Of a stretch of DNA of 64,000 nt, positions 49,046 to 63,000 are shown piece after piece. This DNA is from Chaenocephalus aceratus. Lineage: Eukaryota; Chordata; Actinopteri; Perciformes; Channichthyidae. Location: positions 37,041,691-37,105,690 of the forward strand of contig CM043787.1 in NCBI GenBank assembly GCA_023974075.1, given 5' to 3'. Position numbers and translations under genes: made by a program. The notes under the pieces were generated by a model, which was not told the origin of the DNA, searched no databases, and worked only from the letters and a program-made list of their open reading frames with translations. Numbering within the stretch: position 1 is the stretch's first letter; each line of letters begins with the position of its first letter.

Positions 49046-51709
49046 CTACTGTCTCCTCTATGTAAGGAGATTGTGTGTGTTGGAATTAGTTTTAACTTCT
49101 TTAAGTTCTGTCTAAAGTCACAGGCTTTTTGACTGATAGGTGAGGTAAACAGAAGTAAAGTCCATAGATCAGCAGTCTGCTATTGCCCTGCAGGGTCACT
49201 TACCTGACAAAGACACCGTGCTGATTCTGATAGCCCTGAGGGAGTATCTACCTCCATACGGTATACACTACACTAACATGACAGGCAAACACAGCATATT
49301 CACTGGCATTTAGCCCAAAGGCACACAAACACAGGTCACTCCTCAGTTAGAATTACCCTCATTAGGTGTCAAAACTGCAAAGAGCGGCAGAATGCAGACA
49401 TCAGTAAATTAATATAAACATTAGCATGGCTGCAAATATGTAAAAACTGTCTAGTCAATATTTGCGTGTCCGTTTCTGCACAGTAGAACAGAAAACAGCA
49501 AACTGACGCACAAGTTAACTCTCAGATGCAGTTCAACAAGAAGAAAGTGTGGGAAAGGGGTTGGTTGTGACATCAAAATGTGTTAAAGCGAAGAGACCTT
49601 GTATGGTGAAGGAAAAGATAAAAAGACTATGTTTACTCTCTTTGTAGATTCCAGGGAGATCTCTCATGTATCTCTCTCTTTAAACACAGTGGTTCACCCT
49701 GCTGCTAAAAGCCCACCTCAGCAGTTTCTCTCCCTCTCCTTACCCTTTAATATTGATGATTCTCACAGGATAAAATAAGTTAAGTGGAGATATGGTAATC
49801 CCTCCCCTGCTTGCTGAACTCGTTTGTTTACTCTGGGGTGACTCCGGTGATGTAGCTACGCCTTTCTAGTCGCATATAATTTCACGTTTAGCAAATGCTC
49901 CCCTCTTTAATGTGCCCACTATCAAGGTCATGAATAGCTAAATTTGTTCAGCCTTTAGAATTAATTATTCACAGATACAGTAAAAAGCAAACGAGGGTTC
50001 TCTCTGAAACATGTTGGTGCCGCTTTCCTCTTTGTCCAGAATGTATTCAACCACTTTCACATGTATCATGTTTTGGTTACATACATTTATTTTGTGTTTG
50101 TCAGCCCCTCTCATAGTATAAATGATTTGAAAAAGACATGGGTGATGGAATGTATCACTTTCAGGAGGTTTTGGTTATGTAAATGTAAAGATCTTGAAAA
50201 AGCTTACAAGGCACAGAAGTTTGAAATCCAATATTCTTCTCCATCCTGCTGCTCAAAGAACTGAACATGTTGTGCTCAGTCACTGTCAGACGGAAGAACA
50301 AACTAATTCAACATGTTCCTGTGAGAGAAGTCTTCACCTGAGCATGAAATAAGTAAAGACCAGATTTATTTCTTCGTAATAAGTGTAATAATTGTCCATG
50401 GAAAAGCTGGATTCCTACTCAAGGTTATAGCAGTGATAGGCCAGGACCCCCCTGTGGATTCACTCTGCCCAAACATTGGAAATGGACTGTGAATTCCCCT
50501 AGATTATGGCCGAGCTTCATTGTATAGTCTGTTTGATATGGGATTAAACTCAGTAAATCCGTTACTTCATATGGGCCTCCGTGTTTGAGTTATCCTCTGC
50601 ATTTTAGAGCTGTTAGTCTCCCTATTCTCAATGTTCTCCTATTTTACAGTTTTGACAGAGAACTGGTATAAATATACTTTTTTGTATTGCCCTTGTACAA
50701 CTGTACCACACCAGAATGGACAGAACATAACTTTTTCATCTACATTCTTTTTATCATAAAAAAGACATGCTGATATACACAAATTATGACATTTACCCAG
50801 TTATTTGTGGGAACAATATTCAGATGCATCATAATGTGTATTCAGATTATGTTGCCAAGCGAAATAGCAAAGCACCGAAAAACAAGTTAGTTCTGCACAA
50901 AGACAGTTTAAAAATGTTGGGCCATTAACTATTGACAATGGCCTCTCCCAAACACTGGTCACAAGATGATAGCTCTCAGGTTGTAAACAGAGTAAGCAGT
51001 CAAGGTAATGATGTTAAGATGTTTAAAATGATTATGTCTCAAACACACTGGCTTAGGTCATGTTAGCATTAGGAATGGCATTCCACCCTGTAAAAAACCT
51101 TTCTATAACATATATTGAGTGCAACTACGAATATGTCCTATGTCATTATAAAAAAAGGACTGGCAAGCTGTACAACTGAGATACAGAATACATCATACAG
51201 ATGAGTATTTTCTTTACAAAAACACTTAAATAGAGAAATATCTGTTGGGTGAATCCCGTAAATGAAATAGCATATATTATAGATTATGTTAACAGATGTA
51301 AGGATCAACTTACCCGTTTAGTTTTTTAGCTTAGTTTCAGTAAAACTAGGCTGTTGTGACAAATAGTTTGTTTGTCCTGGATGGGAAAACAGGAAGGATT
51401 CCTCACATCATAGTTCATGTTCTTATACCATCAAATTAATCAATAAGAAAACCATAGGAAATATAATTGTTATGGCACTATTTTATGACCCATCTTCAGG
51501 TCAAGCGAAAGGTTAGATTTGTGAAATGCATTGGCTTTCATTTCCTTTAAGTGCTACTGGAACTAAGAAAATGAGGTAAATGATAATGACACATTCTGTA
51601 TTCACACATCCACACACACATAACGTAAACGAAGTAAAGACTCTTATAAATAAACTCATCCTCACAGCAAGGGCTCTGTTAAGACAGACACCCAGCAGGA
51701 ACAATCCAT

Positions 51710-51965
51710 TTCAGCTTTAGCCAGCGTTTGCAATTAAGCTTCATTCTCACTGCTATGGTGTCAAATTATAATGCATTGCTTTCTCTTTGAATGAATCACC
51801 TGTACACTTTAATTACTCAGTCTCTTTTCCGAAGCCAACACGCCACCATCAGCCTTCCTTTTTGCAGGCCGCATTATCAAACTAAGGCAATTTCCCCCCC
51901 AGCAGCCCCATCTCTAATGCATGGTTGATTTAAACAAGACTGATGACGGCCAATAAAAGTGTTAG
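51710..51965. promoter_or_regulatory. Candidate conserved non-coding block
   Basis: A repeat-free stretch with TGCAATTAAGC, AATTATAATGCATTG and TTTAATTACTCAG, homeodomain/octamer-like cores often seen in vertebrate developmental enhancers. The call is by appearance only. Confidence 0.25.
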
Positions 51966-54900
51966 AGTGAAGTAAATGCTCTGGGATAGATGGGGGGTTG
52001 AAATCCAAACAGGAAGCAATGGTGAGTCTGTGATGGCTTAAAATCAATGATATTTATGTCTTAAAGGTTTATTGGGTCAATCTCTGAATTTTGAATCAGC
52101 TCAGACATAGCTGGTATCCGCAATGTAAGATTTACTAATATCAGACAGTACTCAATTTTACAGGACGTCAAGTTTCTTCCACTAGTGTTTCTTATTTGAA
52201 GTGATGCTTCCCAGATATGGCTTGGGCTGAGGGCATGCCTTTTTTTCTCCTGGGTTCATTTAATATATGTTCTTCTTTACACACTGGTCTCTTTGTTTCA
52301 TGTACCATTAGCTCAACGTTGCTGTAACTAAAGAGAGTGGCAATAAGCTCAAGGATCTCAAATTAGACAATAACTCCAAAATATCCAACACAAATTGTTA
52401 TGAATTAATAATCATTTTCAGTTTGTTCTGGTTAAAAATGCAATTGTTGTCATAGTTTAGGAACCTTCTAGTGTCTTTCCAACTTACCGCCACTACATTT
52501 GTATCAAATATTCATCCATTTCCTGAAAGTGCTGTTGTTAATTATGAAGCATTAGTTTGTATTGACTTTAAAAGTGCATGTCTATGTCTGAATCTTTGGT
52601 GGACATACTAAATGTACATGCGTTTAGTTTTTGTCCATGTGTTTGTCTTACTTGTATCTACTCAGCTACAATGTATTTATCAATCTTACTTTTACAATTG
52701 TATTACACCTATGGAATACATAGTAATCTGTAGGTCAATAAAAGCATATACTTTATTACAATGTTATATCCTTGTACGAATGACTGGCACTATCCAGGCA
52801 GAACAGAGACAGTTTAATTTTCAGGGTATGTACAGTAAGTGACTGACCATTTATTAAAGAGATGAATAATCGCACTGAAGAAGCCGAGGGGTTTCATGGC
52901 AAGTGGCAGTTTAATTAATCAGAATGTAAATGAAAGTACAAGAATTTTAGTTGCAGTTTTACTCTGACTCCTGCAAGCACGCTGACTGTGTTGTGGGAGT
53001 GTTTTTGCAAATTGCTTCAATGTTGAATGTAAGTAACAGCTTGATTACAGCTGTTGTGATAGCAAGCGTAACTCTTGTTTTCCAAAAAACTCCACAAAAT
53101 AAGGTAAAGGATGTGCTTCCTACAAAATGCAGATTAGCGTGAGCATTCCCTTACGGCTGTAAGTATCAATAAATGTATTGTATAGAGTAGACAGCTGCAT
53201 ATTGTGGCAGGCCATTCTTTAACTCCCCACAGTGTAACTGGCAAAGCCATAGATTGTTTAAAGGAACCTGCTGCTTGTGTGAGGGATGATGGATACATTT
53301 TGTTGAGAGACTTGCAGAAGGGATCGCTAATAAGCTTTCCTAGATCAATAAATGACTGCATGCTACAAATTAAACTGTAAATCTCGTCAGAGATGGTGAA
53401 TAATTATTATGTAAAGCAAAAGGAGTAACAAATGTGCTGGTCGTCTTTGGATAGACTGAAAATCACAACATCACTTTATTCAAAACTGGCCATATCTAAG
53501 GAGACCATGACTTAATTTTGACTTACATAATTGTTTTAATGCAAATAAATACTGTGCAGGTTTGTGTTGAGTATCTTTGATTAATAAATGAGTCGTAACT
53601 TTATCTCTTGGAGAAAACTGGAACATGATAACAGGGCATGGCGTCTAATAGCTGAAGCATAACAAACAGATGCTATGGCAAGCAGGAAAGCACGATGCAC
53701 AAACAGAGTGTGTGATCAACCGAGCGTTACCCTCTGTGATATGAGCAGCACACAGCAAATGGCAAGAGTCCTGTATCAACTTACACTCAAAGTTGTGTAT
53801 TAAACTATCAGGACATGTTTTAACAAGGAGAGAGAATTAAAATAAGTGTGTGAGCGTGTGCAGAGTCGGCTGAACTGACATTGTGATTTCACTTGTTATG
53901 TAATGACTTAATTGTGGCCTAGTGACTGGAAAGGGAACAGAAACGGGTTGTTTTTTTATGTCCTTATAGTTTTAGTGATGAACATTTAGTCCAGACGTAC
54001 AGAATTCTCTTTGTGGACCATTAACGTGTACTCTTGGTGTAATCCATTCTTCCTAGAAATACAGATGATTTCCCTTTCAAGGATTTGAGTGGAACTTAAT
54101 CCTTTATTTGGGGACATTTTGAATGGAAAGCATGATATTAAAAGGAGATCATGTTCTCAAACCGGCTCCAACCACTGGTACTCAGAGCTGTCCTACTTGG
54201 GAGTGTCCCTCGGGGCTGTGGTCATGAGAACATCTCTGCCCTGTGGCTTTGTTCTGACCACCAATGTGAACATGGCCTGCAGTGACTGGACAGAACTGTG
54301 CCTTTTGGCAAAGCTTGACCATGCTTGGTCTGGAGAATAGAGAGGTTTTTACAATTAGGTGAAGCTTGCCATGGCCGTACTGTCATGAGTTGTCCCACTG
54401 TCTTTTTGCGGAACTTGTGATATAACTTTTTTGGGCTTTTCCGCTCTGCGGTATAAGTCCTGGGTCCAGCGGCCAAATCTCTGGTGGGTAGCCATAAGTC
54501 ACGTCTGGGTTTAGCACATTGCTGAGGCTGGCTGAGGTTCCCAGTGGAACCACAGCCTAATTCACCCAGCACTGTGAGGAGACGGTCCGTCTACAGCCCA
54601 GAGCCATGACCAACCAGTGGCTTTACTGTGGGGCTGCACGCCAGAGATATTATCCCCTTTCCCCTTATTACTGTATCAGCCCCCTCCCTTTGTTTGGCTC
54701 ATGTCTATTATATATTGTTTGTGTTTTTTATTTGTTGAGTTTTGGGGCTTTCCTTACATGTGTTTTCTTCTGTATGTTTTTATGGTTAATGTTTTATTTA
54801 AAGTTCTATTTTTAAATGTACTCTCTAGTATCTCTTATCAGCCTCAGTTCTGCTCACTATCCGGAGAGACTTGCTAAGTTGTGCTTTATCTACCGCCATA

Positions 54901-57479
54901 ATAAACACATGTGACATGGTTTCACTGTTAAATGACAAGTGAGATAAATGTGTGTGTTAACATTTCACTCAAGTGCTTTACAATACTTTAAAAGATAATC
55001 CATTTTCAAGGAAACAGGAGTGGGTGGGAGAGTTTGGGGTTTGAACAGCACAATAATCTCCCCATATCTCCTCCTCGACACGGCACACTCTCTCCCTGCC
55101 ACTTACTGGAGATGTGTGGATGTGATAACGGAGAGTAAACATACTCGGGCTGCATGTTCGCATGCACGCACACACCCACGTACACACTTACACACTCACA
55201 CATACATACATGCTCCTTTAAAATCATTCCCTGGTGCCACCGCAGCTACTTTACAAATAATGGCCCCCATGTGTGTGCAGGGCTCCAAGGCTGTGTGAGG
55301 CAGGGGGACTGGGCTCTGTGCCCAGTCTGAAACGCTGTCAAGATCACTGTAAATGTCTCCTTGTTTTCAGCAGCTGTAATTTAAGGGCCAGATGTGGAGG
55401 AGACTGAGGACAGAGTCAGATAAACAGCTTGTTACATATTTATTTTCCATGCATACTATGGTACATTAATATCCGTCCAACACAATCTTTGGTCAAAGCT
55501 AAATATTTTCAGTTTGAAATTGATGAGCTGTACACATAGGGAAGTATGCTGATATATTTTACACTATATTGCACAATCTCATGACCTAATTAATGTGTTT
55601 TATTTAAAAACAGACACACAAACTACAAATGTTTGCTCCTGATGTAAAATGTGCTCATATACCATACTCTTATGTGGTTATTAATATAAAAGTATAATAA
55701 ATAATGTCCACAGGGATATAAACCTCATTTGAAGCACAAGCTTTCACTGACTAACACTGACACCACCTTGTGTCATAAACATTAGTTCAGAGGCTTAATG
55801 ACTGTATATGTGACAGCGTGTTCCCCTGCCACTATCCCAAGTTTCCCAGGCTTGAAAAATCCACAGTGGTGCCTATAGAGAAAATGGCAATGTGTAAACA
55901 GTAGGTTCTACTAGGGAAAATGATGTTAAATCCTTGAAAATCCACCCTAATTGGAAATATAATGAAGGATGAAGGGACACCACTAGGTGGGAGGCCTGAT
56001 GAATGTGTGTTGACTGGATATGCAGAGGAATCTCTCATGTGTTCAGCCTATTGCTCAGGCCTAGTGTGAAAAGTCACACTTTATAAATTAGAGTGACTGA
56101 CCGGGGCAGGACACAGTATGGTAGATCACAGCGGATTGTTGATCAGAGCAAGTAAACATTAGGGACTATTATGTATTTTGTTCAGCTGTCATGAAATCTG
56201 AATCACCAGATGTAATATTGGCAACAGAAATCCAAATGGTCACACTCTTTAAGTCCCTTCATTTAAATTTAAAAGCTAATCTAGATGATCACTCATATAT
56301 GTATTGTCTCAGAACGTCATCCATATCAAATTGAGATTATTATTGTGTATGTCTACACCGTGGAGTGTAGTCCTAATCACGTCTTTGTCCGTGTGTATTG
56401 AAGCGTGACCTATACCAGGCCCAAAGCGCATATTCGAGTAAACCCCCCCCCCCCCCACCACCTCCTCCTCCTTTTCATTTCATTTCATCCTGTGGTGCTG
56501 CCAGTCTCAGCTCACAGCTTCTACACACACACAAGATTAATGCTGCTTGATTAAGAGTACAACGTGACTAATTGGGGGCGCATGTCAGAGGTATATGTGT
56601 AATTTGCACATCAGTAACGATAAGTTTGGGTAGATCCCTTGTGTCAAAACATATTTAACTGCAGCAGGGATTTATAGCATTGGTTGTTAATGCCAGGGTA
56701 ATTACAGATTTACTGGAGAGAGACGAGTAAAAACACACAGACGGAATGCACCGACACGGATATACATAGGCCTCTTTAAATCAGGTCTGTGTCTTTAACC
56801 TTTGCTTATCCCATTTGGTCTGTTATAATGTAATGTAATGAGCACACACTTTTTTGTGTGGACATGAACATGTAAGATGTATATTGTGGCACATCATAAA
56901 ACATAGATGTTACTAAACAAATAACATCTACTATAATCTGGAAAATAAATCATCACTGTTTACATTTGGGTAATAATGGGGATTTTAAGGCAAATGCATT
57001 TGCCCTTAATCTCACATGTTGTGATGATATAGCTTGTTCCACAAAGGCTACGGACTATAGTGTTCATATGTCACAGAAAACAGATAGTGCTTTAACCGGT
57101 TATGAATAAAATGGAAAATAAAATAATAATGTTCTCGTTTTTTGTGAGTCTTTATGATATTGACAGAAAATATCAACTACAGTTTGTAGAACAAAGCACC
57201 ATGCAGCCTAAATTAAAAGTAGGTTTTATACAGGAACTCTTTATGGCCGTTGTGTATTTGCTGTGCATGATATATGTGCACTTATAATTGTGTGTGTATA
57301 TGCCTGTGTTTGTGTGTATGTGCATCCTGTATAAATGGTTGCTACATTGGCCATGGCCAGACAGTCTGTGACCACACAGAGAGTAGCAGCAGGAGGTCGA
57401 CACCTCCCTGGTTTACAGCCTCTGAGGAGGGAGCCTCATTTTCTCCCCGTGTTGGCTTCACTCTTTATTTTTCTGCTTA

Positions 57480-57720
57480 TAGTACGAGCACTAATATTAG
57501 ATCAGCCGGGACTGCAGCTCGATAGAAAATGCTTTATGCTTGTTAAAATAATTGCTCTCAGTTTTCCAACTCATAAAATTGCCTTTGTAATTCGGTGGGG
57601 AATCTATCTTCTGAGACAATCACTCTCATGCTAGAGCGATGGCAACAGTTTTAATTAGTGGCATCGAATTTCCACAGAAATGAATCCTGGTCGCTGCACA
57701 GAGCGGTAATTGTTGAGGTA
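57480..57720. promoter_or_regulatory. Candidate conserved non-coding block
   Basis: A complex unique stretch with CACTAATATTAGATC, AAAATAATTGC and TTTTAATTAGTGGC. The frames overlapping it show no domains. This is a possible long-range maf enhancer; the evidence is context and texture only. Confidence 0.3.
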
Positions 57721-58255
57721 ATAGTCTTATTAATTCTGCCACACTTAAGGGGGCAAACAGCAACTCCAAACCCCTCACACACACCTCTTCAGGGGCAATT
57801 GTGTTATTTTTACCTAAAGGAATTCAACTCACTGAATACATGGATAATCATTTTTAAAATCTCTTGCTGTAGTTTCTGCCATCCGGCCATTATGGAAACA
57901 TGCCATCGGATGCCGGCAGAGACCCACTGTGCTGCTTTCAAAGGCCAGGCTCCCGTCAGACCTCCTAAAAAATTCCACCTAGAATTTCTTTGTGCCACGG
58001 GGCTCCTCGCTGTACACTGGTTGCTACAGAGGGCTTTCACATGGCATGGACCCTACTGCTGTAATCCCATAATCCTACTACACAGGGGTCTCAGAACTGG
58101 GGTGGAAAGTGGGGTGGGGTGTGCTTTAATTAAGATCTGAAAAGGGGGCAATAATGTTGATGAACAGAGGAGAGAAATTTAAGTAATGGGTGGACCTAAT
58201 GAAAAAAGGTATGTGTAAGAGAAAATATGCCAGGGCATGCACACTTATAACACTA

Positions 58256-58570
58256 CCGTACTTTTTGGACTATAAACCGCGACTTTTTTCCCCATTTTTT
58301 TTGTACAGCTAACGGCCACTAGGGAACCTCCTAAATCTATGGATTTTACAGGTAAAATTAACCACCTTTAACTCTATGGGCTCTATGACCGGTCCGCGCC
58401 CGCCACCTTTAAGCGGCGGGCTCCAGCAGGAAAAGCTGGAGGCCGGAAAAGAGTGAGACAGGTAGCGCGCCAAAGTAAAAGTGGAACCGAGAGACAGAAT
58501 GAGAGCAAGACAGACGGACAATTTAGCTGCTGCGGCTTGCAGGTGCGCTTTATAGTCCGAAAAGTACGGT
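58256..58570. mobile_element. TA-flanked MITE, 315 bp (Tc1/mariner-like target site)
   Basis: Termini CCGTACTTTTTGGACTATAA (left) and the complement of TTATAGTCCGAAAAGTACGG (right) differ at one of 20 positions. Both sides have TA (58254-58255 and 58571-58572). The interior is GC-rich and non-coding. Confidence 0.82.
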
Positions 58571-59760
58571 ACATTATATTTCATCTGTAACTGTAAAATG
58601 GGAACTGTGGAAGTAAAACACATGGCTAAATACTTAATGACTTACTTATTTGTTTTGACCATAATAGCAATCGGTATACTGCTGATACAGAATATTTGAT
58701 GTATTTTCAGGGATTAAAAAAGCAGTTCAAATAATGGATATTGCAGGATAACACACACAAGGTCTATGCTTAATGTAAAGCCTACTCTTCAATACAAATC
58801 ACCTTATGCACTTCTTCTGTCCTCTCTTGTTGTGTCTGATTTCATTCCCTTCAGTTAGTCTGCATTATTGCCTCCTCTCTTGTGCTATTGATTTTGTTGT
58901 ATATGGTTATTACAACATAAAAACCTTCATCTAAAGACCATCTATTCTTTGCACTGTAGGAAGCAAGGAAAAAACAGAAGTAACCAATCTCATCTCCAAT
59001 TTACATTCACTTTACCTGGAAAACATTCATTTCTGTGTAGACAATCAATATCACTTACAGAATAATTGGAATGTTATTAATCTCTCAATATTCCTCTGTG
59101 GGTTTATATTACCCTACTATGGATGTGTGGTGCTGGCAAACAGGAAGCTCACATTATTATTTATTTTCAAGTGCTTTTAGTTTATATTTTAGTTATCCCC
59201 AACAAATAAATTAAGATTATAAAACATTTGCAGAACAATATCATTATTTAGTTCTTTACCCAGATGGGTATATAGGATTTTTTCAATCCCATATCCAACT
59301 GAGAGTTTCTTAGGGCAATTTTGAACTTGGGTAAACTGTGAAAGGCCTCTGAGGCACAGGAAGCACCTGGGGTTTTCTTGGAGTTGGCAGCAGTGCCAGA
59401 CCATCTCTAATCCAATCACAGAATGACAGCAGGGCGGCTTCAGCTGTGCCTGATGGATATTGCTTCCGTCAACACCAGAACATAGATCCACAGTTCTCCT
59501 GTTTTGGTTGTTGAACTGTCTCCCTTGTATTTCTTAATGTGCAGTATTAATGTCTCTGGATCCATGCACACACATGGTTACATTTCCCATGCAAGTGTGT
59601 ATGTCTGAAGGCTTTACTTACAAAGTCAAGCCAACAATGTGGTGCTTTGCTATACTTGAGGTCAAGCCTTACACTCTGAGCAAAGGTGACCTGCAGTTTA
59701 CTTAATTAACAAGTATGTGATTTAAATACAGTATATAGGACCAAAGTTAGCACTGGAGAT

Positions 59761-60041
59761 TAGTGATGGGAATTACGGCTCTTTGAAGGGAGCAGGATCT
59801 TATGGCTCCGTTCCTTTCCGAGAGCCGTTCAGAAGAGCCGTTTTTCTTTTTAAGTGGCGGTGGAGATTATTTGTTGACCCTGCTTTAAAGGGTATTTTGG
59901 CTTTACAAATGTTGCACTCCACTTTATCATTGCCTATGTTTCACCCGAAAACACGTTGTCTAACTGTATCACTGAAGAACCTCCGTTCGTACCAAAGAGC
60001 CGTTCAAAATAATCGGATCGTTCGCGAACGTAACATCACTA
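59761..60041. mobile_element. hAT-type MITE, 281 bp, with perfect 8-bp target duplication
   Basis: CTGGAGAT is found on both sides (59753-59760 and 60042-60049). The ends TAGTGATGGGAA and the complement of ACATCACTA are inverted repeats, and an 8-bp duplication is the hAT hallmark. The 90-codon frame spanning it is non-genic. An exact duplication suggests a fairly recent insertion. Confidence 0.85.
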
Positions 60042-63000
60042 CTGGAGATATCTAGCAACTATATTAATAGTTAAGTTATATTGGGTCGCCCATAGTAATG
60101 CCTTAACATGCCATCAATGTTTTGTTTTAGCTAAATGATTCAGATTATTTTGGTTTTAAATGAATGGTTAGCCTTCCCAGACAAGCAACTGTGCAGAAAG
60201 AGTACAGGGAACACGTTGTTACCGTACATGCTGGTAGCATCAATATAAAAATATAAATGTACACAAAAGCTCAATCAAAAATGTGACCTTATATCAATCT
60301 ACTACCCTAAATGTTAGATAGGGAGATTTCATGAAGTATTTCAGCCTTTTTGAAACAGCATGTCTTTGTGACTCCTCACAGCTACACCTAATGAGACACT
60401 CATAATGAAAGAATCACACTGTTCAAGGCCAAAGGCCACATGTTCATTTATACTGAAATGCCTCCCTTATCAGAGTACAATGCTGTAATCAAATGACATG
60501 CACAGTTGACCCGGACAAGAATTTTTTTTTACTGACTGATAAAATCTAATTACATTTCAAAGGTTCCCAAAGCAGGGCCAGCAGGAGGAAACACCCTTAT
60601 TACAATCATAATATGAACATGTGCATGCCTTCCTGTAGCTGGTATGTAGCAGTCTAAGCTGTATGAAAGAAGCAGGGGACAAGCTACTAATGAAGTTTTT
60701 TTATCTTACTCCATATAAACTATAACATGTGCGGTCCATGTATTTTGACTAGACATTTGCCATCCTTAGAAATGAAAAAATAAATGTCTTCATAATGTGG
60801 CCTCAAACTAGCTACATGAAAGCTTGACAGAGATAGTTTTGCCCAGGCCTCGCTGTACACTGCCTGACGAGTCAATGGGGTAAAAAACATTTGACTCAGC
60901 CAGGAACGCTTGTAATTAGGTGTACTGCTAGATAGGCCTATTGTAATACAAAACTACATGACTACTCATTCTAAAGTCTTGCAAACCCACAGCTAAAAGG
61001 ATAATGGCTCGGCCTTAGAGTGAAACACAGCTGAGCCACGGAATAAGAGATATTAAGTCCGATTGCTCTGCTGAATACAGAAACTAAATCAAATAGGTGT
61101 AAATTAAGAGATTGGTTAATTACACCGACTTTGAGTGCGAACCAGTTAATAAGAGCAAGTTGAAGACGAGATGATTCCCTGGTGAGCAGGCAGGATTACC
61201 TCTGTAATCTCTTCTGTCACATATAGTGATGCCCCAAATCTCCCTTCGCTCTGAGGAGCATTCAACCCGTCAATTGAAATGAAAGAGGCCTTAACGAACA
61301 CCTCTCTCCCACTCATGGAGCACTCGGCTGTGTAGCGCCTGCTGATGGTGTGTATGCTAAAGCTGGGAGATCAGAGTCCATTGAGGTACAGGGTCAGCTT
61401 GATTCTCATATTCCTTTAAAGAACAGAAAAAACTTGCACTCATTTTGCAGCTGCGTGCGTGCGTGCGTGCGTGGTGTGTGTGTGTGCGCGTGTCTGCGTG
61501 TCTGCGTTCGTGTGTGGGAGAGATACAGCGAGTACACTCTCATTGAATAGGCTATGAGTTCTTCTTTCTAAGAACATCAATCAAAGATGTCTGGAAACTG
61601 TTCTAGCACATTTTATGGAGTGTGCAAAAGGATTTAAATAATTTCACACAAACAAATAACTAAAATGAAATATGACAGATAAGTCATGTTAACTGTGGAC
61701 TGAAGAAATGTAATAGTACTGGCAATATGCTAATATTCCAATCCCCAGTTGGAGTTAAAGGACTGCGGGTAGGAGCCCTGTTTCTCTTATGCATTATCAT
61801 AAATCATAGTAGGCCTATTTAGTCATTCAATACCACACTGTCCCCTAGGACCATAATCTGTTTACAGGAGCACTGCAGCTTTGCATAGTACTTTCAAATC
61901 CATACCAAATGCATTTTTAATTGGTAAATAAATGCAAAATGCATGCTAACAGGCAATTGTAGCAGGGCTCCAGAATGCTTAAATATGGTTCTAAGCATGA
62001 TGTTCACATTATGGATTTTGCATCACCGTGTGTTTCCAAGGTGATTTATAATCAGCCAAGCATACAGTCTCTGTTGTAGCATAATGGAAGGTCTTGAACC
62101 AAGCTATGGCTTCATCACATTTCAACATGAATGGTGAATATTTCACAGTCTCTGAAAAAGAAGCCTCGTAAATTGTGTGTATGATAAATAACCAACACCT
62201 TTTCCCTTTTTATGACGATGCCACAAACAAGTCTTGTCTAGTTCTGTACATTTTCAACACTCACTAGAGTCAAAGTCACCCCTAACAACGGAGAGGAATA
62301 CAGCAACATGTATAATGCTGTGAGTTGTCACCTACAGTAGAGTAGTATCAAAATGAAAATCATCTTGTCACAGCCTTTTCTTCTTTCTGGCATTGCATAA
62401 TCAATCTCTTTTAAACAATTACAATTATTCTGTTTCAAATAATCTTTTAAGTCTATAGTTCTATATGGTTTGTGTCACATGCGTGTTGCTTTTCTTTTCA
62501 TTTTCTGTTTGGAGATGGATCTATAATTCAGTCTTTATCTTCTGTAAATAGGTGTTAATTATTTTTTAACAGGCCGGAGAGCCTGCTTTAAAATGTGAAT
62601 GCTGTTCCAAAGCCACCTAGAGATCAAAGTTCAAGGCACGTCACCATGTGCTGGAGCACATGATTCTCTTTCAGGCTTGGGAGTAAAGAGCATAAACATC
62701 TGTTTTATTGCACAACAGTTATCACAGATGATAAGATGATGTTTTGGGAAAGGAAACCAAGTTGACTTCTCTTGTTTCTGGGTGAGCGAGACACTTGTTA
62801 GGCTTGATTCATGGAAACAAATTCAGCTTCAGACCACAATGTTATATTTTATAATATTCGAGCATCTACTACATTCTCCTGAACATTACTATTTACAGTA
62901 TTTAGTACACATTATGAAATGTTTTATATTTTCCATTGGATTAAATGTTTCTTTATTTGTGATTATATGTATTAATCCAAATGAATGTGTATCCGAGCTA

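Larger units (their letters stand above)
48318..58253. other. Gene-poor unique DNA
   Basis: No gene recognised. It contains a large palindrome at 48997-49045, a run of C at about 56442-56457, and repeat-free blocks such as 51710-51965 and 57480-57720. The 160-codon frame at 57658-58140 has no motif and overlaps a minus-strand frame. The interval 54.35-54.9 kb has a different texture and may hold an old repeat that I cannot name. Confidence 0.5.

Noticed and set aside
54350..54900. Possible solo LTR
   Set aside because: The texture and an AATAAA-like string near 54899 hinted at an LTR, but I could not find paired TG/CA ends with a target duplication.
57658..58140. 160-codon plus-strand frame
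   Set aside because: No recognisable domain, opposed by a minus-strand frame, and its 5' part lies in a candidate conserved non-coding block.
59783..60055. 90-codon plus-strand frame
   Set aside because: Spans the hAT-type MITE nearly end to end; no transposase motif.
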